Part shown: in pieces, positions 14,417-20,739 of the stretch | How the letters are laid out: each line of letters opens with the position of its first letter | Position numbering within the stretch: the stretch's first letter is position 1 | Assembly (NCBI GenBank): GCA_031400005.1 | Contig: JANNPJ010000785.1 | Span: 1-20,739 of the forward strand | Direction: 5' to 3' | Source: JANNPJ01 sp031400005 | Lineage (GTDB): Bacteria > Actinomycetota > Actinomycetes > Actinomycetales > Kineosporiaceae | DNA length: 20,739 nt | Made by a program: the position numbers and the translations under genes | Notes under the pieces: model-generated | What the model was told of the DNA's origin: nothing | Seen by the model: the letters and a program-made list of their open reading frames with translations, nothing else | Databases searched by the model: none

Positions 14417-16215
14417 CCCAGGTGCCCAGCGAGGAACGCGACCTGATCGTCCGGTTACTGACCACCCTGTTGCGTGAGGACGTCGCCGGGCTTCGGACCC
14501 GCGGTCGGCAGGTCAGGGGTGGGGACGGCGAAAGCTGGCTGGCGCTGGGCCGGCTACGGATCCCGGTCCGTCGCGCCGACCCCGAGCGGGGCGACCTGGT
14601 GACTGATCTGGCTGTCCGGACGGCTGGTGTGTACCTGATCACCCCAGGTCACCGGGTATGGGCCCGCCGGTTGCACGCGGTCCTGAGCGCACTGGCCGGC
14701 GAGCTGGTTCGAGGTTTGGAGCCGGCGCCGGCCGCCGAACTCAGCAGCGGATTCCGGGCGCTGCGTCTGGAGGCCGTCGCCGCGCTGGCCGCGACCCGGT
14801 TGCGTCGCCGTCGTCGTCCGCTGGTGTTCGGCCGGCTGCGGTTCGAACTCGCCGCCGGGTTGGGTTGGGCCGGTGCGATCGGTTTCGAGACGCTGGCCGC
14901 GCATCGCGATCATCCGCTGTACCCGTTCTCGCTGGCGCGAGTCGGGCTCCCGGTCGCGCAACTACGCCGGGTGGCACCCGAACACCGACCCGAGCTGGAC
15001 CTGCGCTGGCTGGTCTTGCCGTCGTCGGCGATCGAGCAGCAAGGCCAGTTGCCGGACTCGTGGCCGAGCTGGCGACCGGACTGGTCCTCGGACGCACCCG
15101 GGGTGGCAATGCCGGTGCATCCCGCGGTCAGCCCCGCGGCACTGCGGCAGGCGCTGGCCGACCTCGGGCTGGACGGGGTGGGTGCGACCCGGTCGGGTCC
15201 GGAGTCGTTCCGGCCCACCCTCTCGCTCCGCACCGTGGTCGGTGTCCGGCAGCCAGCAATACATCTCAAGCTACCGATGCCGGTGCGAACGCTTGGCCGG
15301 CTGAACCTGCGCACGATCACCCGACGCGGACTGGCGGATGGCGCCCTGGTCGGCGCGCTGCTACGGCTGGCGCTGCGCCGAGAACCGCAGTTCACGGACC
15401 TGGTGCGGATCGCCGACGAGTCCACCTGGCTGCATGCCGGTCACCCCCTGCTCGCCGTCCTGATCCGCCGCTGGGACGGCCACCCAGACGCCAGCGATAC
15501 GGCGGATCGGGGCCTGGACGGCGGGACGACGGACCGGAGTTTGGACCGCTCCGCGATCGTTCCGGTGGCCGGTCTGGCGGGTGTCGGACCGGACGGCCGC
15601 CCGGTGATGCTCGCGCTCGCGAACCGGTTCGCTGACGGTGATCTCGACCGGTTGCTCGAGCAGTACCTGCGGCTGATCATCGGCTGGCAGGTCCGGCTCT
15701 GGCTCCGATATGGAATCGTGCTCGAAGCGCATCCGCAAAACGTGCTGATCGCGGTGGACCGGACGTCGGGCGGCCCACGGATTCGGCTGCTGCTGCGTGA
15801 CCTGGACAGCGCCAAGCTGGACCTGAGCGTCCTCGCCGTGAGCCTGGGCCAGCAGGCACCGACCCTCGCCGAGCTGAGCGATGACCGGCTCGCCGCCCGC
15901 GATCGGCGCGAACTCGCTGACCTGTTTGTCACCACCACGCTGCACCAGTGCGTCGCGGCCGTCCTGATCGACCTCTGCACTGCCCTTCGGCGTCCGGCCC
16001 GCCCGCTTCTCGACCTGGTCCGGCCGCTGCTGGTCGAGGCCGCAGCGCGGGATGTGGACTCGAGGGACGCCTCTCTCCTGGAGACTGGAATCATTGCGGT
16101 GTCACGGCTACCGGTGAAACGCGCCCTGACTGCTGCCACCCTGCTGCCGAAGACGCGTACCGGAGCCGCCGACGTGAACAAGTACTACGGCGCCGATGCG
16201 CCCAGCTACCTGTGA
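14413..16215 (+). CDS. IucA/IucC-family NIS siderophore synthetase 1 (divergent N-terminal ATP motif)
   Basis: This 600-residue NRPS-independent siderophore synthetase activates a carboxylate such as citrate as an acyl-adenylate and condenses it with an amine or alcohol. Recognisable family blocks are HPLYPFSLARVGL (residues 167-179), MPVHP (233-237), RPTLSLRTV (267-275), HLKLPMPVRTLGRLN (284-298, retaining Lys286, Thr293 and Arg296), EAHPQNVLI from residue 438, and LLRDLDSAKL near 460. The first block normally reads GHPxHPxxKxRxG; here the second His is Tyr and the Lys is Leu, and the usual WQ after PVHP is missing, so this enzyme is divergent in the N-terminal half. The start is a GTG overlapping the ATP-grasp stop (GTGA). 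It probably corresponds to PvsB or PvsD of the vibrioferrin pathway; which one is undecided. Confidence 0.85.
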   Translation: MTQVPSEERDLIVRLLTTLLREDVAGLRTRGRQVRGGDGESWLALGRLRIPVRRADPERGDLVTDLAVRTAGVYLITPGHRVWARRLHAVLSALAGELVRGLEPAPAAELSSGFRALRLEAVAALAATRLRRRRRPLVFGRLRFELAAGLGWAGAIGFETLAAHRDHPLYPFSLARVGLPVAQLRRVAPEHRPELDLRWLVLPSSAIEQQGQLPDSWPSWRPDWSSDAPGVAMPVHPAVSPAALRQALADLGLDGVGATRSGPESFRPTLSLRTVVGVRQPAIHLKLPMPVRTLGRLNLRTITRRGLADGALVGALLRLALRREPQFTDLVRIADESTWLHAGHPLLAVLIRRWDGHPDASDTADRGLDGGTTDRSLDRSAIVPVAGLAGVGPDGRPVMLALANRFADGDLDRLLEQYLRLIIGWQVRLWLRYGIVLEAHPQNVLIAVDRTSGGPRIRLLLRDLDSAKLDLSVLAVSLGQQAPTLAELSDDRLAARDRRELADLFVTTTLHQCVAAVLIDLCTALRRPARPLLDLVRPLLVEAAARDVDSRDASLLETGIIAVSRLPVKRALTAATLLPKTRTGAADVNKYYGADAPSYL

Positions 16216-16234
16216 GCGCATACCTGTGAGCACA
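16207..16234 (+). repeat. 14-bp tandem duplication at the junction of the two synthetase genes
   Basis: TACCTGTGAGCGCA (16207-16220) is followed immediately by TACCTGTGAGCACA (16221-16234), with one mismatch. Each unit contains GTGA. The first unit provides the stop of synthetase 1, the second the likely GTG start (16226) of synthetase 2. Removing one unit would restore a 4-nt GTGA overlap like the one at 14413-14416. Confidence 0.7.
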
Positions 16235-18055
16235 GCCCAGGCGGACACCGCTGCACCACCAGAATGCCGTGCCGACCGCAGCTCACAGGCAGCCGGTGAT
16301 CTGACCGTGCTGGCCCTGCTGAACTGCGTGATTCGTGAGGTTGCCGGACCCGGTGGTCAGATCCGGGCGGACGGTGGGCATGTGCTGATCGACCTGCCGG
16401 GTACCGGGCGGATGCTGCGGGCTGCGGTCCGCCGGCCCACCCTCGGTGAGCCCCGGTTGACTGGTCGGGTGGAGCAATGGGACGCCGGGCACGGCTGGTC
16501 CGCTCTGGCCTGGGACCAGGTGGTCGCCGTGGTGAACGCCGAGCTCGGTGTCGAGGGTGGGGAGCTCGGGTCCGCCTCCGCGTTGGCCGCGGAGATCGTT
16601 GCCAGTCACACGTTCATCACCGAGGTGCTGCGTCGTCGACAGATCGATCCACTCGGACCCGTGGGCGAGGAAAGCCCGGCTGGGTACACCGAATATCTAA
16701 ACTCCGAACAGTCGTTGATCGCCGGCCACCGATTTCATCCGGCGCCGAAGTCGCGCTCCGGGTTGGCGGCCGAGGCGTTGCGTTATGCGCCGGAGACCCG
16801 CTCGACGTTCCGGCTGCACTATCTGGCGGTGCCCGAGGACAGCGTTTGGCAGCGCGAGTCCGGCCGGGGTGGGACGGCGTGGCTGGACCGGTTGCTGGTC
16901 GAGACCAGCGGCGTCGAGCCGCCGCCGGGACATCGGCTGTTGCCGGTCCACCCGTGGCAGCACGCGATTCTGACCCGAAGCGGGGCGCTGCCCGAGGCGT
17001 TGGCCGTCGGCCGGCTCCTCGACCTTGGCGAACGCGGGCGTCCGGTGCGGCCGACGTCGTCGGTTCGCACGGTCGACCTCGGTGGGGCGGGTTTCCTCAA
17101 GCTGAGCCTGACTGTGCAGATCACCAATTGCCTGCGGGTGAATCCGCAGCATGAGCTGGCTGCGGCGGTCACCGTGACCCGGCTGATGGAGCCGGTCGTC
17201 ACCGAACTGGCCACCCGGTTCCCCGGCACCGTCGTGCTCGGTGAACCCGCCGTCCGGACCGTTGATTTCACCGCTGCGCCGACGTCCGATGATGCGTTCG
17301 GTCGCAGCGATCAGAGCAGCGATCGGCTCGGTGATCGGCTCAGCGATCAGCTCGGCGTGATCGCCCGTCAAGGGCTGTCCGACCTGATGATGGACGACGT
17401 CCGTCCGTTGTTGTCGGCCGCGATCACGGAGCCGTGGCCGGATCCGACCATCTCCACGCTCCTGGCCCGGCTCGGTCGTCGTCGAGACGAGCTGATCGCC
17501 TGGTGGGACGGGTATCTGGCGCTGGTGTTGCCGCCCGTGCTGTTCGCGTTCTTCGAGCACGGCGTGGTTTTCGAGGCGCATCTGCAGAATGTCGTGATCG
17601 GATTGTCCGCAGACCCGACCGGGAAACCTCGTCAGCTCGTGCTGCGCGACTTGGAAGGGGTGAAGCTGATCGGGTCGCGGTACAGCGAAGAATTGGCAAC
17701 CCTGCCGGTCGCGGTCCGCGACCACCTGGACTACTCCTCGGACCGGGGTTGGGATCGAGTGGCCTACTGCCTGTTCGTGAACCATCTCAGCGGGATACTC
17801 GGGGTGCTGGCCGATCTGGACCCCGGAGCTGAGCGCGTGTTGTGGTCCAGAATCCGTTGCGCCCTAAACTCTTTCGTTCGAGATCACGGTGATGCGCCAC
17901 AGTTGCGCGATGTCCTCGCCGGGGTGCCGGTGCCGGCGAAGACCAACCTGCTCACCCGCTGGCGCCGAGGTGCCGACCGGGACAGCGGCTACGTGCCGGT
18001 GTCGCTCCCGCTCGGGCCCCCCTACGCTGGTGGCTGTGTCAGCCATGATCAGTAA
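16226..18055 (+). CDS. IucA/IucC-family NIS siderophore synthetase 2
   Basis: This 609-residue synthetase has a fully canonical set of family motifs: GHRFHPAPKSRSGL with His168, His171, Lys175 and Arg177; LPVHPWQ near 242-248; RPTSSVRTV; FLKLSLTVQITNCLR; FEAHLQNVVI with His452, Gln454 and Asn455; LRDLEGVKL; and a C-terminal PAKTNLLTRW. It should form an amide or ester between an activated citrate-type carboxylate and an amine or hydroxy acid, in the cytosol. Several segments, such as NCLRVN and AKTNLLTRW, are typical of the IucA/IucC and SbnC/SbnE groups. Start: GTG 16226, supported by the junction duplication; an in-frame ATG at 16196 would add 10 residues. Neither has a clear Shine-Dalgarno, so translation probably relies on coupling. 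A repeat-coded loop lies at residues 362-377. The 3' end overlaps the decarboxylase by 11 nt. Confidence 0.92.
   Translation: MSTAQADTAAPPECRADRSSQAAGDLTVLALLNCVIREVAGPGGQIRADGGHVLIDLPGTGRMLRAAVRRPTLGEPRLTGRVEQWDAGHGWSALAWDQVVAVVNAELGVEGGELGSASALAAEIVASHTFITEVLRRRQIDPLGPVGEESPAGYTEYLNSEQSLIAGHRFHPAPKSRSGLAAEALRYAPETRSTFRLHYLAVPEDSVWQRESGRGGTAWLDRLLVETSGVEPPPGHRLLPVHPWQHAILTRSGALPEALAVGRLLDLGERGRPVRPTSSVRTVDLGGAGFLKLSLTVQITNCLRVNPQHELAAAVTVTRLMEPVVTELATRFPGTVVLGEPAVRTVDFTAAPTSDDAFGRSDQSSDRLGDRLSDQLGVIARQGLSDLMMDDVRPLLSAAITEPWPDPTISTLLARLGRRRDELIAWWDGYLALVLPPVLFAFFEHGVVFEAHLQNVVIGLSADPTGKPRQLVLRDLEGVKLIGSRYSEELATLPVAVRDHLDYSSDRGWDRVAYCLFVNHLSGILGVLADLDPGAERVLWSRIRCALNSFVRDHGDAPQLRDVLAGVPVPAKTNLLTRWRRGADRDSGYVPVSLPLGPPYAGGCVSHDQ
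17309..17356 (+). repeat. Four imperfect 12-bp repeats inside synthetase 2
   Basis: The units are GATCAGAGCAGC, GATCGGCTCGGT, GATCGGCTCAGC and GATCAGCTCGGC (17309-17320, 17321-17332, 17333-17344, 17345-17356). They encode DQSS, DRLG, DRLS and DQLG, a polar loop between the DFTAAPTSD segment and the following helix. The in-frame period suggests length variation by slippage in a surface loop. Confidence 0.6.
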
Positions 18056-19253
18056 CGTTGTTCGTCATCACGTGACTAAACTGGCCGAATCCGCCGACGT
18101 ACCAGCCTATGTCTTCGATTTGGCCGAACTGGACACTCATCTGGCCGGGATCCGAGCCGCCCTGCCATCCGCCGTCCAGTTGTACTACGCGGCCAAGGCG
18201 AACTCAGCGCCACCAGTACTGGCGACTCTGGCCCGCCACGTCGATGGCATCGAGGTGGCCTCCGGTGGTGAACTCGCGCACGTGCGAGCCCACTGCCCAC
18301 AGTTGCCGATCGCCTTCGGCGGACCCGGAAAGACCGAGGAAGAGCTAGCGGCCGCGCTCGCTGCCGGGATCAGCGTCCTGCATGTCGAAAGCGTCCAGGA
18401 ATTAAGGGTTCTCGCCGCCATCGCCGAACGAATGGACGCCGATCTCGACGTCCTCCTCCGAGTGAACCTGGCGATCCCGGTCATCGGTACGCGCACTCCG
18501 AGCGGTGCTAGCGGCCCCGGTCCGGCGCTGGTGATGGGCGGAGCACCAACGCCTTTCGGGCTTGACCCCGACCAGGCCGACCTTTGTCTGCCGATCCTGC
18601 GGTCCACACCGCGACTGCGGTTGCGTGGCGTACACGCGCACCTGGCCAGCGGGTTGGACGCAGACGCGCACCTCGCACTGTCGGCCGGGGTGCTCGATTG
18701 GGCGGTCCGGTGGGCGCGGCGCCATCGGCTCGAGCTGGCCGAGGTGACTCTGGGCGGCGGAATGAGCGTGGATTACAGCGAACCGGAAAAGCGTTTCAAT
18801 TGGCGGCGTTTCGGCGACGGCCTGGCAGACCTGGGCGAGCAATATCCGGGCATCCAGTTACGGATCGAGCCGGGGCGGGCGCTGACTGCCTACGCCGGCT
18901 GGTACGTCGCCGAAGTGCTCGACGTCCGCCCGTCGCATGGGACCTGGTTCGCGGTTCTCGCCGGTGGCACCCACCACCTGCGCACCCCGGCCGCTCGCGG
19001 CCACGACCAGCCTTTCACCGTCGTGCACACCGAGGGCTGGGCGCATCCCTGGCCCCGGCCCGAGGTGACGGATCGGCCCGTAACCCTGGTCGGCGCCCTC
19101 TGCACCCCACGTGACGTGCTGGCCCGCGACCAACCGGTCAAGCAACTGCGCGCCGGCGACGTGGTGGCCTTCGCGATGGCCGGGGCCTACGGCTGGAACA
19201 TCTCGCATCACGAGTTCTTGATGCACCCACCGCCGTCCTTCCACTACCTCTAG
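18045..19253 (+). CDS. PLP-dependent decarboxylase of the siderophore operon (PvsE/SbnH-like, fold type III)
   Basis: This 402-residue alanine-racemase-fold decarboxylase of the Orn/Lys/Arg and diaminopimelate decarboxylase type 2 superfamily has the PLP lysine Lys51 in LYYAAKAN (residues 47-53). GGELAHV lies at 74-80, GVHAHLASG near 195-203, the phosphate-binding GGGMSVDY at 237-244 and EPGRALTAYAGW at 275-286. Cys353 and Asp357 are in ALCTPRDVLA, and Tyr382 is in AGAYGWN; these are the cross-subunit active-site residues. In vibrioferrin and staphyloferrin B pathways such enzymes decarboxylate a citryl-amino-acid intermediate to leave an amine or ethanolamine arm. ATG 18045 overlaps the previous gene by 11 nt; a GTG at 18036 is an alternative, and the longer open frame upstream is not needed. 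It is the last gene of the operon. Confidence 0.9.
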   Translation: MISNVVRHHVTKLAESADVPAYVFDLAELDTHLAGIRAALPSAVQLYYAAKANSAPPVLATLARHVDGIEVASGGELAHVRAHCPQLPIAFGGPGKTEEELAAALAAGISVLHVESVQELRVLAAIAERMDADLDVLLRVNLAIPVIGTRTPSGASGPGPALVMGGAPTPFGLDPDQADLCLPILRSTPRLRLRGVHAHLASGLDADAHLALSAGVLDWAVRWARRHRLELAEVTLGGGMSVDYSEPEKRFNWRRFGDGLADLGEQYPGIQLRIEPGRALTAYAGWYVAEVLDVRPSHGTWFAVLAGGTHHLRTPAARGHDQPFTVVHTEGWAHPWPRPEVTDRPVTLVGALCTPRDVLARDQPVKQLRAGDVVAFAMAGAYGWNISHHEFLMHPPPSFHYL

Positions 19254-19285
19254 CCGGGCTGTGTCCTCGCAGCCAACCTGGCGGC

Positions 19286-20122
19286 TCAGGGTCGGCGGGC
19301 GAGGGTGTACCGGACCCACTGGCGCAGGGTGATGGTTCCGGTGTCATCCGTGGCCTGCGCAAGGATCCGAGCGATATCCGCCCGCACCTCGGCGTGCCGA
19401 GCCTCCGGAACGGCGGCCCACATCGCTCGCTGACCGTGCGACCAGGACCACTCCACCCAGTGATCGGCATCTCGGAAGACGGCGTCGACCTCATGGTTGA
19501 CCGTGCGGACGTGGCTGTACCCGGCCGAGGCCAGTAGCTCTTCCACACCGGCGTCAGAGGCGAACGGTCCCTTCGTCCCGCTGGCTCGAGCATCGAGCAA
19601 CTGCGCCGGCAGATAAGGGGTGAAGACGTCGTCCACAGCAAGGAAATGGGCATCCCGTGGGCCGAACGTCGAGACGCCGATCCGACCGCCGGGCCGCAGC
19701 AGTCGATGCCAGCGATGCAGCGCCGCGGTCGGATCGGGCAGGAAGAACAGCACCAGGGAGGACGCAATCAGATCGAACGTTCCCGGATCGAACTCCGGGT
19801 CCATCGCGTCCTGGACCAGGACGTCGACGTTGGTGAGGCCACGATCGGCGGCATCCGCCCTGAGCGCCTCGACCATGCCGAGCGCCAGATCGATCCCGGT
19901 GACGTGACCTTGCGGCCCGACGGCCTCGGCCAGCGGCAACAACACGGCGCCTCGACCGGAACCGATATCCAACGCCTTCTCCCCCGGCACCGGCGCCAAC
20001 TCATCGATCACGTGTTCGGCGATCGGCTGGAACCAGGGCACACCCACCGAGTCGTAGGTCGGGGCGGCGCGATGGAAGATCTCAGCGACCATCTGGCTGC
20101 GGGAGGAAGGCTGCGGACTCAT
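19286..20122 (-). CDS. Class I SAM-dependent methyltransferase (UbiE/Methyltransf_11 type), substrate unknown
   Basis: This 278-residue Rossmann-fold methyltransferase has motif I LDIGSGRGAVLLPLA at residues 51-65, the acidic ribose-binding Asp78 in VTGIDLALGM, motif II/III region FDLIASSLVLFFLPDP, and the post-motif LLRPGGRIGVSTFG. A helical cap follows with DADHWVEWSWSHGQ. It resembles small-molecule methyltransferases annotated UbiE-like or erythromycin O-methyltransferase-like. ATG 20122 starts the protein about 50 residues before motif I, the normal distance; the frame stays open far upstream but without family features. It converges on the siderophore operon with 32 nt between stops, so it is not part of that operon and I see no reason to link it to siderophore assembly. 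A weak GGCTG/CAGCC hairpin (19257-19274) lies between the two genes. Confidence 0.85.
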   Translation of the reverse strand: MSPQPSSRSQMVAEIFHRAAPTYDSVGVPWFQPIAEHVIDELAPVPGEKALDIGSGRGAVLLPLAEAVGPQGHVTGIDLALGMVEALRADAADRGLTNVDVLVQDAMDPEFDPGTFDLIASSLVLFFLPDPTAALHRWHRLLRPGGRIGVSTFGPRDAHFLAVDDVFTPYLPAQLLDARASGTKGPFASDAGVEELLASAGYSHVRTVNHEVDAVFRDADHWVEWSWSHGQRAMWAAVPEARHAEVRADIARILAQATDDTGTITLRQWVRYTLARRP

Positions 20123-20239
20123 CGTCCCATTCTGACGCCTCCGACTGCCGTTGAGCACGCTTTGGTGATGGCTCAGGACGCGGCGTAGCTTCTTCCACCA
20201 GGGCCTACTTTCTGTGGCCGTTCGGTGCAAACTAGGCCC

Positions 20240-20739
20240 ATGACTGAGTCGCTCGTCTGGGTGCCGGCCGTCGAACGGCTGCAGTGGCTTGCCTGTCCGG
20301 TACGCAAAGCGGTGGAGAACGAACCCGTGTTGGCCGGCGCGGAGGTGGCCGCGATCGACCCGGCTTACGCCGATACCGACGCGCTGTGCGGCTACTACGA
20401 CGTCGAGCCGAGTGACTGCGCCAACTGCGTGGTGGTGGCGGGCCGCCGCGGTGACCAGGTCTCCTTTGCTGCCTGCCTGGTGCTGGCCAGTACCAGGGCC
20501 GACGTCAACGGCGTGGTCCGTCGCCACCTTGGCGTCCGTAAGGCCTCGTTCGCTCCGCTCGCCGAGGTGGTCAGCGACACCGGGATGGAGTTCGGCGGGA
20601 TCACCCCGCTCGGCCTGCCGGCGTCCTGGCCGTTGCTGATCGCCGAGGGCGTCCGGAACCACCCGGGCGTGGTGATCGGTAGCGGACTGCGGCACTCGAA
20701 GCTTCGACTACCAGGATCAGCGCTGATCGCGTTGCCCGG
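20240..20739 (+). CDS. YbaK/aminoacyl-tRNA deacylase-domain protein, 5' part
   Basis: The first 166 residues are present; the gene runs off the window. The protein looks like the YbaK/ProX editing-domain superfamily, whose members hydrolyse mischarged aminoacyl-tRNAs in trans. Supporting segments are CANCVVVAGRRGDQVSFAACLVLASTRADVNGVVRRHLG, with the Arg/His pattern seen in the family (reported here across residues about 60-100), KASFAPLAEV, the GMEFGGITPLGLP block near 120-132, and VVIGSGLRHSKLRL near the end. The GGITPLGLP segment corresponds to the conserved Gly-Pro loop of the deacylase site. ATG 20240 has no clear ribosome site. It diverges from the methyltransferase with 117 nt between starts, which must hold both promoters. 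The missing C-terminus prevents a finer family call. Confidence 0.8.
   Translation, partial: MTESLVWVPAVERLQWLACPVRKAVENEPVLAGAEVAAIDPAYADTDALCGYYDVEPSDCANCVVVAGRRGDQVSFAACLVLASTRADVNGVVRRHLGVRKASFAPLAEVVSDTGMEFGGITPLGLPASWPLLIAEGVRNHPGVVIGSGLRHSKLRLPGSALIALP

Noticed and set aside
17889..18044. N-terminal extension of the decarboxylase overlapping synthetase 2
   Set aside because: The added residues are Cys/Arg/Pro-rich and read the synthetase gene in another frame; ATG 18045 (or GTG 18036) starts just ahead of the conserved fold.
19286..20122. Methyltransferase as a tailoring enzyme of the siderophore pathway
   Set aside because: It is convergent with the operon, has no iron box upstream that I can see, and vibrioferrin-type assembly needs no methylation.
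19286..20695. A 469-residue version of the methyltransferase starting at 20695
   Set aside because: The extra N-terminal part runs antisense through the YbaK-type gene and has no domain features; the ATG at 20122 gives a normal methyltransferase.
1..20739. CRISPR array, tRNA/rRNA genes, insertion sequences, phage or attachment sites
   Set aside because: I saw no regularly spaced repeats, no transposase or integrase frames, and no recognisable RNA gene on either strand.

Overview
The window is high-GC DNA with strong third-position G/C bias, GTG and TTG starts and many 4-nt ATGA/GTGA gene overlaps. It carries a GntR-controlled inositol operon, a large ECF sigma factor paired with a DGPF protein, and a DtxR/IdeR-type iron box. 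Together these point to an actinomycete (Actinomycetota); I cannot name the genus. The window is densely coding, and no stretch over 300 bases lacks a gene.

Region 1 (1-8193, + strand) is a myo-inositol catabolic operon: iolA (3' end only), iolE-type dehydratase, iolG dehydrogenase, a second Gfo/Idh/MocA oxidoreductase, iolC kinase, an iolJ-type aldolase, iolB isomerase and iolD hydrolase. Genes overlap by 4 nt or are 4-10 nt apart, so they are probably co-transcribed and translationally coupled. Together they cover inositol to inosose, diketo-inositol, 5-deoxyglucuronate, 2-deoxy-5-ketogluconate, its 6-phosphate, then DHAP plus malonate semialdehyde, which IolA converts to acetyl-CoA. No inositol transporter lies in the window.

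Region 2 (8194-10515) holds a GntR/HutC-type regulator (+) convergent with a transaldolase-family gene (-). The regions upstream of both carry a similar sequence (TGTCCTTA followed by a GAC), which I propose as the operator of the GntR protein. This would tie the transaldolase to the inositol regulon.

Region 3 (10516-12098) is a two-gene unit: a DGPF/YCII-domain protein and a long ECF sigma factor of the ECF42 type.

Region 4 (12070-19253) is an iron locus. A FhuF-like ferric-siderophore reductase (-) and a four-gene siderophore operon (+) diverge from an iron box at 13005-13023. The operon encodes an ATP-grasp ligase, two IucA/IucC-type NIS synthetases and a PLP-dependent decarboxylase. This enzyme set corresponds to PvsA, PvsB, PvsD and PvsE of vibrioferrin biosynthesis, without the PvsC exporter. 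It is the most notable system in the window: a candidate vibrioferrin-like carboxylate siderophore locus in an actinomycete.

Region 5 (19286-20739) has a class I SAM-dependent methyltransferase (-) and, divergently, the 5' part of a YbaK/aminoacyl-tRNA deacylase-domain gene cut off by the window end.
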